Assembly: GCF_051857535.1 (NCBI RefSeq)
Contig: NZ_JBPZGY010000001.1
Coordinates: forward strand, 186,001 to 250,000
Length of the DNA stretch: 64,000 nucleotides
Reading direction: 5' to 3'
From: Roseateles_B sp051857535
Lineage (GTDB): Bacteria; Pseudomonadota; Gammaproteobacteria; Burkholderiales; Burkholderiaceae_C
Shown here in pieces: positions 50,880 to 58,964 of the stretch. Position numbers and translations under genes: made by a program. The notes under the pieces were generated by a model. The model ran no database searches. It had not been told where the DNA came from and saw only the letters and a program-made list of their open reading frames with translations. Each line of letters starts with the position of its first letter. The first letter of the stretch is position 1.

Positions 50880-51505
50880 CGCGAGGCGCCCTGGGAGATG
50901 CGCATCAGATGGCCCAGCAGCGCGTCGCAGGATTCCTCCATCTCCAGCACATAGGCTTCGATGCGACCGCGGAAGTAGCGGTAGAACATCAAAGAGGGGA
51001 TGGCGATGATCAGGCCGAAGGCCGTGTTGTAGAGCGCAATGGAGATGCCATGCGCCAGCTGAGCGGGATTGTTGCCACTGGGCCCCTGGCTGCCGAAGAT
51101 CTCGATCATGCCCACCACGGTGCCCAGCAGGCCCAGCAGCGGCGCGGCCGTTGCGATGGTGCCCAGGGTGTTGAGGTAGCGCTCCAGCTGGTGGATGGCG
51201 CCACGGCCGGCCAGTTCGAAGGTCAGGCGCAGCTTGGACTCAGGAATGCGAGGCTCCAGCACATTGGCGCGCAGGCCGGTGGCCAGCACTTGACCCAGCA
51301 GGGAGCTGTCCGCCAGTTTGTTGACGACGTCTGCTGGCGGAATCTGCTGCTGCGTGACGGCGATCACTTCCTCGACCAGCTTGGGCGGTGCGATGCGCTG
51401 CGGGCGCAGGCTGGCCAGGCGCTCGATGATCAAGGCCATGGCGATGATGGAACACAGAAGCAAGGGCCAGATCGGCCAGCCAGCGGCTTGTATGATCGAA
51501 AACAA
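50876..51505 (-). CDS. exbB: MotA/TolQ/ExbB proton channel protein (TTG start)
   Basis: This 209-residue three-helix channel protein shows MFSIIQAAGWPIWPLLLCSI, GTIATAAPLLGLLGTVVGMI and YNTAFGLIIAIPSLMFYRYF. The start codon is TTG at 51505: the reading N-terminus fits the family, GAGGGG lies 8-13 bp upstream and no nearby ATG gives a complete first helix. A CATAAT -10-like box lies at 51558-51563 on the minus strand. It heads the exbB-exbD-lpxK-trm112-kdsB run. Confidence 0.9.
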   Translation of the reverse strand: MFSIIQAAGWPIWPLLLCSIIAMALIIERLASLRPQRIAPPKLVEEVIAVTQQQIPPADVVNKLADSSLLGQVLATGLRANVLEPRIPESKLRLTFELAGRGAIHQLERYLNTLGTIATAAPLLGLLGTVVGMIEIFGSQGPSGNNPAQLAHGISIALYNTAFGLIIAIPSLMFYRYFRGRIEAYVLEMEESCDALLGHLMRISQGASR

Positions 51506-51893
51506 AGGCTACCCCTCGACGGTTTCGCAGGTCTGCAGCGCAGAGGCTGCGCGCGGGATTATGGCGCGAAGCCACCCGGCCCGGACCCAGGTTTGCAAGT
51601 AGACGTGAGTCCTTCGCACGAGACTGCGGCACGAGGGCTTGTGCCGCCAGCGCGGGGGTGCCAAGTCATCCACCGAGCCTGTGGATAACTTTGTGGGCAA
51701 GCTGTCATCCGACGGCCGAAGGGCCCGTCGAATCGAGGTTTGGCTCAGATTGCCGCATTTTTGGGCAGGAAAAAGGTCTTGAAAAACAAGCGTTTATGTG
51801 TCTGTGACGCGAGCATGACGGGTCGAATGGTCCGCAAAGCCTTGATTGGCGCGGCTGTGGAGTTCTGGACCCGCATGGATACTGGGCTGGCGC
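51506..51893. other. Divergent promoter region exbB / xseA
   Basis: 388 bp without a gene. It contains the minus-strand -10-like box CATAAT (51558-51563) and one perfect DnaA-box 9-mer (TGTGGATAA, 51680-51688). No further boxes cluster around the latter. Confidence 0.5.
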
Positions 51894-53243
51894 ATGGATG
51901 AGGGCTTCAAACCCGCATCGGCACGGCTGACGTGGTCGGTAGGCGGCCTGGTGCGGGCCATTGCTGACAGCCTCTCCAACCGCTTCGCCAGCGTCACCGT
52001 CGAGGGCGAGCTCTCCGGATTCACCCGAGCTGCGAGCGGGCACTGCTATTTCAGCCTCAAGGACGCCGACGGCGGCAATGCACTGCTGCGTTGCGCCCTG
52101 TTCCGGCGCACGGCGGCCATGCTGGACTTCCAGCCCGCCGACGGCCAACGGGTGCAGATCCGGGGCCGAGTGGCGCTCTATGAGCCCCGTGGCGATCTTC
52201 AGTTCGTGGCCGAGGCCATGCGCCGGGCGGGGGCGGGCGCTCTGTACGAGCAGTTCCTGCGGCTCAAGGCCCGGCTGGAGGCCGAGGGGCTGTTCGATGC
52301 CGAACGCAAGCGCCCGCTGCCGGCCTATCCGCGACGCATCGGCGTGATCACCTCGACTGCGGGCGCCGCCCTGCACGACGTGCTGACGGCCCTGGCGCGC
52401 CGCGCGCCGCAGGTGGAGGTCTTCGTCTATCCCAGTCTGGTCCAGGGGGCGGATGCACCGGCCAGCGTGATGGCGGCACTGGCCCAGGCCAATGCCCGGC
52501 AGGACGCCGAACTGCTGATCTTGTGCCGGGGCGGGGGCTCGCTGGAGGACCTCTGGGCCTTCAATGACGAGCGCCTGGTGCGTGCCGTCGTGGCCAGCGA
52601 GCTGCTGGTCATCGCGGGCATCGGCCATGAGACCGACATCACCCTGGCCGACCTGGCCGCCGACCTGCGAGCGCCCACCCCGACGGCCGCCGCCGAGCTG
52701 GCGGCGCCGTCGCGCCAGGAATGCCTGGGGCAGTTGGCGCACCTGGAGCAGGTGCTGCAGCGTCGGGTAAGGCGTGAGCTGGACATGGCTGCCCAGCGTC
52801 TGGACCGCGTTGCCCTGCGCCTGGCGCGGCCTGCGGAAGGGCTGGCCCGCCAGCGCCGCCACGTGGCCCTGCTGGCGCAGCGCTGGGGTCAGGTCTTGCC
52901 TCGCTGGGAAGCCCTGCAGTCGCAGCGGCTGTCGCATCTGGCGCAGCGCCATCAGGCGGCAGCGCCGCTGTTGCTGCGCACTGGTCGGCAGCGTCTGGAC
53001 GGCCTGGCGGCGCGCCTGGCCGCGTTGGATCCCAAGCAGGTGCTGGCCCGCGGCTATGCCTGGCTGGACGACGGCCAGGGCCGCGCGCTGACGTCCATCG
53101 GCCAGCTGCAGACCGGTCAGCAACTGCGGGCCGTGCTGGCGGACGGCGAGGCGGCGCTCGAAGTGTTGGCCTTGAATGCGGTGGGCGATGCGGGCGGATC
53201 GCCCCCGTCTGCCAAGCGCCGTCGCAAAGCCGCCAAGGACTGA
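51894..53243 (+). CDS. xseA: Exodeoxyribonuclease VII large subunit
   Basis: XseA with XseB degrades single-stranded DNA from both ends. The 449-residue protein has an N-terminal OB-fold (LTWSVGGLVRAIADSL; ASVTVEGELSGFTRAASGH). The catalytic domain contains RRIGVITSTAGAALHDVLT, LILCRGGGSLEDLWAFNDE and AGIGHETDITLADLAADLRA, and a long coiled-coil follows. A lysine-rich tail (AKRRRKAAKD) ends it. The start at 51894 gives the normal length. sodB follows 166 bp downstream, a pairing common in betaproteobacteria. Confidence 0.95.
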   Translation: MDEGFKPASARLTWSVGGLVRAIADSLSNRFASVTVEGELSGFTRAASGHCYFSLKDADGGNALLRCALFRRTAAMLDFQPADGQRVQIRGRVALYEPRGDLQFVAEAMRRAGAGALYEQFLRLKARLEAEGLFDAERKRPLPAYPRRIGVITSTAGAALHDVLTALARRAPQVEVFVYPSLVQGADAPASVMAALAQANARQDAELLILCRGGGSLEDLWAFNDERLVRAVVASELLVIAGIGHETDITLADLAADLRAPTPTAAAELAAPSRQECLGQLAHLEQVLQRRVRRELDMAAQRLDRVALRLARPAEGLARQRRHVALLAQRWGQVLPRWEALQSQRLSHLAQRHQAAAPLLLRTGRQRLDGLAARLAALDPKQVLARGYAWLDDGQGRALTSIGQLQTGQQLRAVLADGEAALEVLALNAVGDAGGSPPSAKRRRKAAKD

Positions 53244-53409
53244 GCCAGGTCAATGCGCCTGGATCGCCCAGGGTCTTGCAGGCTCTGCCTACAATGCGCC
53301 GGCACCGCACTTTGCTGTGCCACTGCCCGTGCGCAATGGCCCCAGCTCAGCGGGCCCTGGCCCCGGTAGGCCACGGCCCCTTTCATCATCGACAACGAGA
53401 GGAACCACC

Positions 53410-53991
53410 ATGGAACACACCCTGCCCGCCTTGCCCTATGCCAAGGACGCCCTGGCGCCCCACTACAGCGCCGAGACGCTGGAGTTCCACCATGGCAAGC
53501 ACCACAACGCCTACGTGGTGAACCTGAACAACCTGCAGAAGGGCACCGAGTTCGAGAACAAGACGCTGGAAGAGATCGTCAAGACCTCCAGTGGCGGCAT
53601 CTACAACAACGCCGCCCAGATCTGGAACCACACCTTCTTCTGGAACTGCATGAAGCCCAATGGTGGCGGCACGCCCACCGGTGCCCTGGCTGACGCCATC
53701 AACGCCAAGTGGGGCAGCTACGATGCCTTCAAGGAAGCCTTCGTCAAGAGCGCCGTGGGCAACTTCGGCTCTGGCTGGACCTGGCTGGTCAAGAAGGCCG
53801 ACGGTAGCGTGGACATCGTCAACACGGGTGCCGCCGGCACGCCCCTGACCACCGCTGACAAGGCCTTGCTGACCGTTGATGTGTGGGAGCATGCCTACTA
53901 CATCGACTACCGCAACCTGCGCCAGAAGTTCGTCGAGACCTTCCTGTCCAACCTGGTCAACTGGGAATTTGCTCAGGCCAACTTCGGCTGA
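53410..53991 (+). CDS. sodB: Superoxide dismutase [Fe]
   Basis: SodB dismutates superoxide in the cytoplasm. The 193-residue protein has metal ligands H27, H74, D157 and H161 (EFHHGKHH, WNHTFFW, DVWEHAYYIDYRN). AAQIWNHTFFWNCMKPNGGG and its surroundings follow the iron-type pattern. GAGAGGA precedes the ATG. TACAAT at 53289-53294 may be a -10 box. A strong terminator follows. Confidence 0.96.
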   Translation: MEHTLPALPYAKDALAPHYSAETLEFHHGKHHNAYVVNLNNLQKGTEFENKTLEEIVKTSSGGIYNNAAQIWNHTFFWNCMKPNGGGTPTGALADAINAKWGSYDAFKEAFVKSAVGNFGSGWTWLVKKADGSVDIVNTGAAGTPLTTADKALLTVDVWEHAYYIDYRNLRQKFVETFLSNLVNWEFAQANFG

Positions 53992-54020
53992 GCGCAGGCG
54001 GCGCGATGGCCGCCTCAGTG

Positions 54021-54050
54021 AAAGACCGGCCCTGGTGCCGGTCTTTTTTT
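54021..54050 (+). terminator. Intrinsic terminator of sodB
   Basis: AAAGACCGGC pairs with GCCGGTCTTT (6-nt loop) and continues into a T-run, 30 bp after the stop. Confidence 0.88.
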
Positions 54051-54102
54051 GCGCCTGCAAGCGGCACAATCCAGGCCTCCCTCCTGCAGTAAGTGGTGTG
54101 CG

Positions 54103-54798
54103 ATGCGAGTGCTCCTGGTCGAAGATGATGCCGCCCTGGGCCTGGGCGTGGCCCGCGCCCTGGAGCGCGAGGGTTGGCAGGTGGACCTTTTGCAGGACGG
54201 CCGTTCGGCACTGGCGCCGGGTCTGATGACCCAGTTCGACCTGGCCGTGCTGGACCTGGGCCTGCCCGGCGTCGACGGCATGAACGTGCTGCGCGAATGG
54301 CGCGCCCAGGGGCTGAAGTTGCCCGTGCTGCTGCTGACGGCGCGTGATGAGCTGGCAGACCGCGTGAGCGGGCTCAATGCCGGCGCGGACGACTACCTCG
54401 TCAAGCCCTTCGACCTCAGCGAGCTGGTTGCGCGCCTGCGTGCGCTCAAACGACGCGCCGAGGGCCGCACCAGCGACTGCCTGGTGCTGGGCGCCCTCAG
54501 CCTGGACCTGGCGCACAAGGAGCTGAGCCACCGCGGCGAGATCGTGCGCCTGAGTCCGCGCGAGTACGCCCTGACCGAGATGCTCATGCAGCGCCCCGGC
54601 CGTGTGGTCAGCAAGGACGCCATCGTGGCCCGCCTGTCCAGCTGGGAAGCCGATTTCAGTGAGAACTCGGTGGAGGTCTATGTCTGCCGGCTGCGCAAGC
54701 GCTTCGCGGAGCTGGGCGTGGTGATCCGAACCGTGCGAGGCTTCGGCTATGCCATGGACCAGGTGCAGCCAGGCGAGGCGATCGGTGTCGACGCCTGA
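54103..54798 (+). CDS. OmpR-family response regulator (TctD/QseB-like)
   Basis: This 231-residue regulator has receiver motifs VEDDAALG (acidic pocket), phospho-acceptor D51 in AVLDLGLPG and K in LVKPFD. A winged-helix domain follows (LSPREYALTEMLMQRPGRVV; VYVCRLRKRF; RTVRGFGYAM). It overlaps the following histidine kinase gene by 14 bp. The pair resembles TctD/TctE and QseB/QseC systems, which often respond to carboxylates or to signals at the cell surface. Target genes are not evident here; the cbb3 cluster downstream has its own FNR signals. Confidence 0.88.
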   Translation: MRVLLVEDDAALGLGVARALEREGWQVDLLQDGRSALAPGLMTQFDLAVLDLGLPGVDGMNVLREWRAQGLKLPVLLLTARDELADRVSGLNAGADDYLVKPFDLSELVARLRALKRRAEGRTSDCLVLGALSLDLAHKELSHRGEIVRLSPREYALTEMLMQRPGRVVSKDAIVARLSSWEADFSENSVEVYVCRLRKRFAELGVVIRTVRGFGYAMDQVQPGEAIGVDA

Positions 54799-56236
54799 CA
54801 GCGCTGCGCCGCCTGCCGGCCCCCGCCGCGCCCGCAGCCTGCGGGCCCAGCTGCTGAGGCCGCTGGCCTGGATCTGGTCCCTGGGCCTGGCGGTGGCCGC
54901 CTTTGGGGCCTACGAGCTGGCCGTCGTGGCCGGCGATGCGGCCTTCGACCGCGGCCTGCAGGACTCCGCGACGGCGCTCGCCGGCAAGGTGGTCTGGACC
55001 GACCGTGGTCCGCTGCTGGACGTCAGCCGCCAGTACTTCGAGCTGTTGACCTGGGACCAGACCGAGCTGAGCAACTACGCCATGCTGGACGAGCAAGGCA
55101 GGGTGCTGGCGGGTGATGCCGCCGTGCCGACGCCGCGGCAGCGCGTCCCTCGGCGGGCCTTCGAGCGCCCCATGCTCTACAACGCTCGTATGGGTGAGGA
55201 GGCCGTGCGCGGGGCGCTGTTCTCCATCGCCTCGCCCATGCTGGATCGGCACGTCAGCATCATCGTGGTCGAGACCCTGCACAAGCGCCAGCGCCTGGTG
55301 CTGGACGTGCTCACGGTGATGGCCGTACCCACCCTGGGCTTGGGCCTGCTGACGCTGTCTCTGTTGGCCTGGGGCATCCGCCGCGGCGTGGCGCCGCTGC
55401 GAGCGGTGGCGGCGGAAGTCGCGAGCCGCGAGTCCAGCGACTGGCGCCCCCTGTCCGTGCAGGGCGTGCCGGCTGAGGTGCTGCCCCTGATCGAACGCAT
55501 CAACAGCCTGCTGGCCAATGTGGAGGAGTCCGTGGCCCTGCAGCGCCGCTTCGTGGCCGATGCGGCGCACCAACTGCGCACGCCGGTGGCTGGCCTGCGG
55601 GTGCTGAGCCAGGAGCTGGCAGCTGAGCTGGCCAGCCAGGGCGGCGCGCTTGCCGGCCGGACCGGCCCCCTGCTGGAGGGGCTGCAGCAGTCCAGCGAGC
55701 GCATGGGCAAGCTGATCGCCCAACTGCTAAGGCTGGCCCGTGCGGAGGCAGCGCTGATGCAGCTTCAGGACGTTGAGCCCATGGCACTGGGCCCGCTGAT
55801 CCACGAGGCGGTGGAGCCCCTGGCCTTGGAGGCTGTGCGGCGCGGTAGCGAGATCCAGTTGCAGCTGGACGAGTCCCCAGAGCGGCCCATCGAGGCGAGA
55901 GCCCATGCGCTGTGGCTCAGCGAGGCGATCAGCAATGCGCTGGACAATGCCCTGCGCTACGGCGGGCGCCACATCCGCGTGCATTTGCGGGCCGAGGACG
56001 GCTGGGCCTGCATCCGCATCAGCGACGACGGGCCGGGCGTGCCCGCGGCCGATCTGCCTCGCCTCGGCCAGGCTTTCTGGCGCGGCGAGCGGGCAGACAT
56101 GCGCACCCAGGACGGCACCGGCCTGGGCCTGGCCATTGCGCACGACATCATCCGGCGCCTGGGTGGCCGCTGGGAGGCGCGCAGCCGGCCGGACTTCCCT
56201 GGCTTCGAGCTGGCCTGGCGTCTGCCTCTGGTCTGA
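54785..56236 (+). CDS. TctE-like sensor histidine kinase
   Basis: This 483-residue membrane kinase has TM1 at about residues 25-47 and a periplasmic 2CSK_N-type sensor (QDSATALAGKVVWTDRGPLL; FSIASPMLDRHVSIIVVE). TM2 lies at about 180-200, then a HAMP-like linker, HisKA H262 in ADAAHQLRTPVAGLR and the ATPase boxes ISNALDNALRYGG, SDDGPGVP and GTGLGLAIAHDI. GTG 54785 inside the regulator gene is chosen because GCGAGG precedes it. Confidence 0.88.
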   Translation: MSTPDSAAPPAGPRRARSLRAQLLRPLAWIWSLGLAVAAFGAYELAVVAGDAAFDRGLQDSATALAGKVVWTDRGPLLDVSRQYFELLTWDQTELSNYAMLDEQGRVLAGDAAVPTPRQRVPRRAFERPMLYNARMGEEAVRGALFSIASPMLDRHVSIIVVETLHKRQRLVLDVLTVMAVPTLGLGLLTLSLLAWGIRRGVAPLRAVAAEVASRESSDWRPLSVQGVPAEVLPLIERINSLLANVEESVALQRRFVADAAHQLRTPVAGLRVLSQELAAELASQGGALAGRTGPLLEGLQQSSERMGKLIAQLLRLARAEAALMQLQDVEPMALGPLIHEAVEPLALEAVRRGSEIQLQLDESPERPIEARAHALWLSEAISNALDNALRYGGRHIRVHLRAEDGWACIRISDDGPGVPAADLPRLGQAFWRGERADMRTQDGTGLGLAIAHDIIRRLGGRWEARSRPDFPGFELAWRLPLV

Positions 56237-56318
56237 GTCCGTCCCTGGTCCGGTGTACGCAGGGCGCGCGGCCCTGGCGGCAGGAACTGTGGCGTTCGTG
56301 AGGAATCCTCCGCCTGGC

Positions 56319-56332
56319 TTGATATAAGTCAT
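56319..56332 (+). promoter_or_regulatory. FNR/ANR-type box upstream of ccoI
   Basis: TTGAT-ATAA-GTCAT matches the FNR consensus TTGAT-N4-ATCAA at eight of ten positions. A -10-like TAGATT at 56354-56359 places the site near -41 of the predicted start, the class II activator position. Confidence 0.7.
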
Positions 56333-56425
56333 GTCCTTCCGGGCCGGTTTGGCTAGATTGAGGGCCTGACGGATTCCGCCGGAGTCCGTGCCCCTCAAGC
56401 CCCACGAGCAGGACCGCCACAGCCC

Positions 56426-58720
56426 ATGAGTGCCACGCTGAGCGCCGCCGCCATGCCGTCCCCCGATCGCGCCGCAGCTTCTGCGCCCCTTGCTCCTGCG
56501 GCCGCCTGTGACGATGCTGCGCAGCTGGACCGCTATACCGAGTGGCTGGACCAGGGCGGGCGACGTCTGGGCCGCTCCCAATTGCAGTTGGCCGGCATGC
56601 ACTGCGCGGCCTGCGCTGGCATCATCGAACGCGCCTTGATGGCCGAGCCTGGCGTGCAGGAAGCCCGGGTGAACAGCGCAGCCGAGCGCCTGCAGCTGAC
56701 CTGGGACCCGGCCCGCACGCAGGTCTCGCGCCTCATCACCGCCATCGAGCGAGCCGGCTACGGTGCCGTGCCGGACCTCGCTGCGCCTGCCCGCCAGTTG
56801 CGCGAGAAGGAGCACCGCCAGGCCCTGTGGCGGCTTTTCGTGGCCAGCTTCCTGATGATGCAGGTGATGATGCTGGCCACGCCCGTCTACGTGGCCGGGC
56901 CGGGCGACATGGAGCCTGACCAGCGCAATCTGCTGCAGTGGGGCGAGTGGGTGTTGAGCCTGCCGGTGATGCTGTTCTCGGCCGGCCCCTTCTTCAGCGC
57001 CGCCTGGCGTCAGTTGCGCAGCCGCAGCCTGGGCATGGATGTGCCGGTGGCCCTGGGCCTGCTGGTGACCTTCGTGGCCAGCAGCGGTGCGGTGTTCGAC
57101 CCGACCGGCATCTTCGGCCACGAGGTCTATTTCGATTCCCTGACCATGTTCATCAGCTTCCTGCTGGGTGGGCGCTACCTGGAGCTACGCGCGCGGCACA
57201 AGGTGGCCCGCTCACTGGAGCTGGCCGGCGAGCGTCTGCCCGAGCTGGTGCAGCGCCAGCAGCCGGACGGGCAGTTCCAGACCGTGGGGCTGTCCGAGCT
57301 GCGGGTGGGCGATCGCGTGCGCGTGCTCGTGGGCCAGGCCTTCCCCGGTGATGGGCGGGTGCTCGAAGGCGCGACGGCTGCAGACGAGTCCCTCCTGAGC
57401 GGCGAGTCCCTGCCTGTGAGCAAGGGGGCTGGCGACGCGGTGGTGGCGGGCAGCCTGAACCTGCAGGCGCCTGTCCTGATGGAGATCCACGGGCTCGGAG
57501 CGGACACGCGCTACGAGTCCATCGTGCGGCTCATGCGCAGCGCGCTGACCCAGCGGCCGGCCCAGCTGCGCCTGGCCGACCGTGCGGCCGGGCCCTTCCT
57601 GTGGGGTGTGCTGGTCCTGGCGGCTGGCGCGGCCGTGGCCTGGAGCTGGATCGACCCCTCGCGCGCCGTGTGGGTGGCGGTCTCGGTGCTGATTGTCACC
57701 TGCCCCTGTGCCTTGTCCCTGGCCGCGCCCTCGGCCTGGCTGGCGGCGACGGGCCTGCTGGCGCGGCGTGGTGTGCTGCTGTCGCGCCTGGACCTGCTCG
57801 AGACACTGGCCCAGGTCGACACCGTGGTGATGGACAAGACCGGCACGCTCACCGAGGACCGCATGCGCCTGGGCAAGACCTGGCCCCAGGCGCCGGATGC
57901 CGAAGCGCTGCAGGTGATGCAGGCCCTGGCGCGCCAGTCCCTGCATCCCTACGCCAAGGCTGCGCTGGAGGCGCTGGAGCAGTCGCCGCCGTCGTCGATG
58001 CCTGCAGCATCCCTAAACGAGGTCCGCGAGCATCGCGGCCAGGGCATGGAGGCGATGGATGCCCAAGGCCGACGCTGGCGCCTGGGTGCTGCTGGCTGGG
58101 CTGCGCAGGCCCGTGCGGAGCTGCCTTCTGCGCAGCTGCTGCTGAGCTGCGATGGCGTGGCCCGTCTGGCCCTGCAGTTCGAGGAGAGCCTGCGGCCTGA
58201 CGCCATCCCTGCTGTGCAAGCCTTGCAGGGCCTGGGCCTTCAGGTGGAGCTGCTGTCAGGCGACAGGGCGGAGCGCGTAGCAGCCGTGGCGCAGGCGGCA
58301 GGGATCTCGCAGGCGACGGGCGCGGCCAGCCCCGAGGGCAAGCTGGCGCGGGTCGAGGCCTTGCAGGCCCAGGGGCGCACGGTCCTCATGCTGGGTGACG
58401 GCATCAATGACGCGCCCGTGCTGGCACGGGCCGATGCCAGCGTGGCGATGGGGCAGGGCGCCCTGATCGCCCGCACACAGGCGGATGCCGTGCTGCTCTC
58501 CGGTCGTCTGTCCGAGCTGGCCCGCATGCGCGCGCTGGCCCTCAAGACACGCCGCGTGATCCGCCAGAACCTGGCTTGGTCCGCGATCTACAACGCCGCC
58601 TGCATTCCGCTGGCCCTGGCAGGCTGGCTGCCGCCCTGGGCCGCGGGCATCGGCATGGCCAGCAGCTCGCTGCTGGTGATCCTCAACGCCCTGCGCCTGG
58701 CGCGGGATAGCAAGACCTGA
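56426..58720 (+). CDS. ccoI: Copper-translocating P-type ATPase for cbb3 oxidase assembly
   Basis: CcoI (FixI) moves copper across the inner membrane for the cbb3 oxidase. The 764-residue protein has one heavy-metal domain with C60 and C63 (LAGMHCAACAG), the A-domain LLSGESLPVSKGA, metal-binding C426-P-C428 in IVTCPCALSLAAP, phosphorylation D470 in DKTGTLTED and GDGINDAPVL near residue 657. The N-terminus has a 35-residue alanine-rich extension. ccoS follows at 24 bp. Confidence 0.93.
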   Translation: MSATLSAAAMPSPDRAAASAPLAPAAACDDAAQLDRYTEWLDQGGRRLGRSQLQLAGMHCAACAGIIERALMAEPGVQEARVNSAAERLQLTWDPARTQVSRLITAIERAGYGAVPDLAAPARQLREKEHRQALWRLFVASFLMMQVMMLATPVYVAGPGDMEPDQRNLLQWGEWVLSLPVMLFSAGPFFSAAWRQLRSRSLGMDVPVALGLLVTFVASSGAVFDPTGIFGHEVYFDSLTMFISFLLGGRYLELRARHKVARSLELAGERLPELVQRQQPDGQFQTVGLSELRVGDRVRVLVGQAFPGDGRVLEGATAADESLLSGESLPVSKGAGDAVVAGSLNLQAPVLMEIHGLGADTRYESIVRLMRSALTQRPAQLRLADRAAGPFLWGVLVLAAGAAVAWSWIDPSRAVWVAVSVLIVTCPCALSLAAPSAWLAATGLLARRGVLLSRLDLLETLAQVDTVVMDKTGTLTEDRMRLGKTWPQAPDAEALQVMQALARQSLHPYAKAALEALEQSPPSSMPAASLNEVREHRGQGMEAMDAQGRRWRLGAAGWAAQARAELPSAQLLLSCDGVARLALQFEESLRPDAIPAVQALQGLGLQVELLSGDRAERVAAVAQAAGISQATGAASPEGKLARVEALQAQGRTVLMLGDGINDAPVLARADASVAMGQGALIARTQADAVLLSGRLSELARMRALALKTRRVIRQNLAWSAIYNAACIPLALAGWLPPWAAGIGMASSSLLVILNALRLARDSKT

Positions 58721-58744
58721 CCCCGTCGGGGCGGGGCGCATGAC

Positions 58745-58927
58745 ATGGACATTCTCTATCTGCTGATTCCGATGTCGGTGGTGCTGGTGCTGCTGATCGT
58801 CGGCGTATTCGGCTGGGCCATCAACAGTGGCCAATTGGACGATCTGGAGCGTGAAGGTGAACGCATTCTGGATGATGAATCTCAGGGGGTTGATGGCGAT
58901 CAAGCCATGAACAAAGTAATCCCCTAA
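58745..58927 (+). CDS. ccoS: cbb3-type oxidase assembly protein CcoS
   Basis: CcoS is a small single-pass protein needed to insert cofactors into cbb3 oxidase. The 60-residue protein has one helix (ILYLLIPMSVVLVLLIVGVFGWAI region) and then the family motif SGQLDDLEREGERIL. The C-terminal codons overlap a perfect FNR box. Its position between ccoI and ccoN is typical. Confidence 0.93.
   Translation: MDILYLLIPMSVVLVLLIVGVFGWAINSGQLDDLEREGERILDDESQGVDGDQAMNKVIP
58890..58903 (+). promoter_or_regulatory. Perfect FNR/ANR box within ccoS, upstream of ccoN
   Basis: TTGAT-GGCG-ATCAA is a perfect match to the FNR consensus and lies inside the last codons of ccoS. A TAAGAAT -10-like element at 58925-58931 gives a predicted start near 58938, so the box is centred near -41. 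Confidence 0.85.
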
Positions 58928-58964
58928 GAATCCCGGGGTCAATCAAGTGTGAAGGAGCACGTCA

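Noticed and set aside
51680..51688. Perfect DnaA-box 9-mer before xseA
   Set aside because: Only one box, no cluster, no AT-rich unwinding element, and no dnaA or dnaN nearby. A single 9-mer is expected by chance about once in this length, so it is not an origin.
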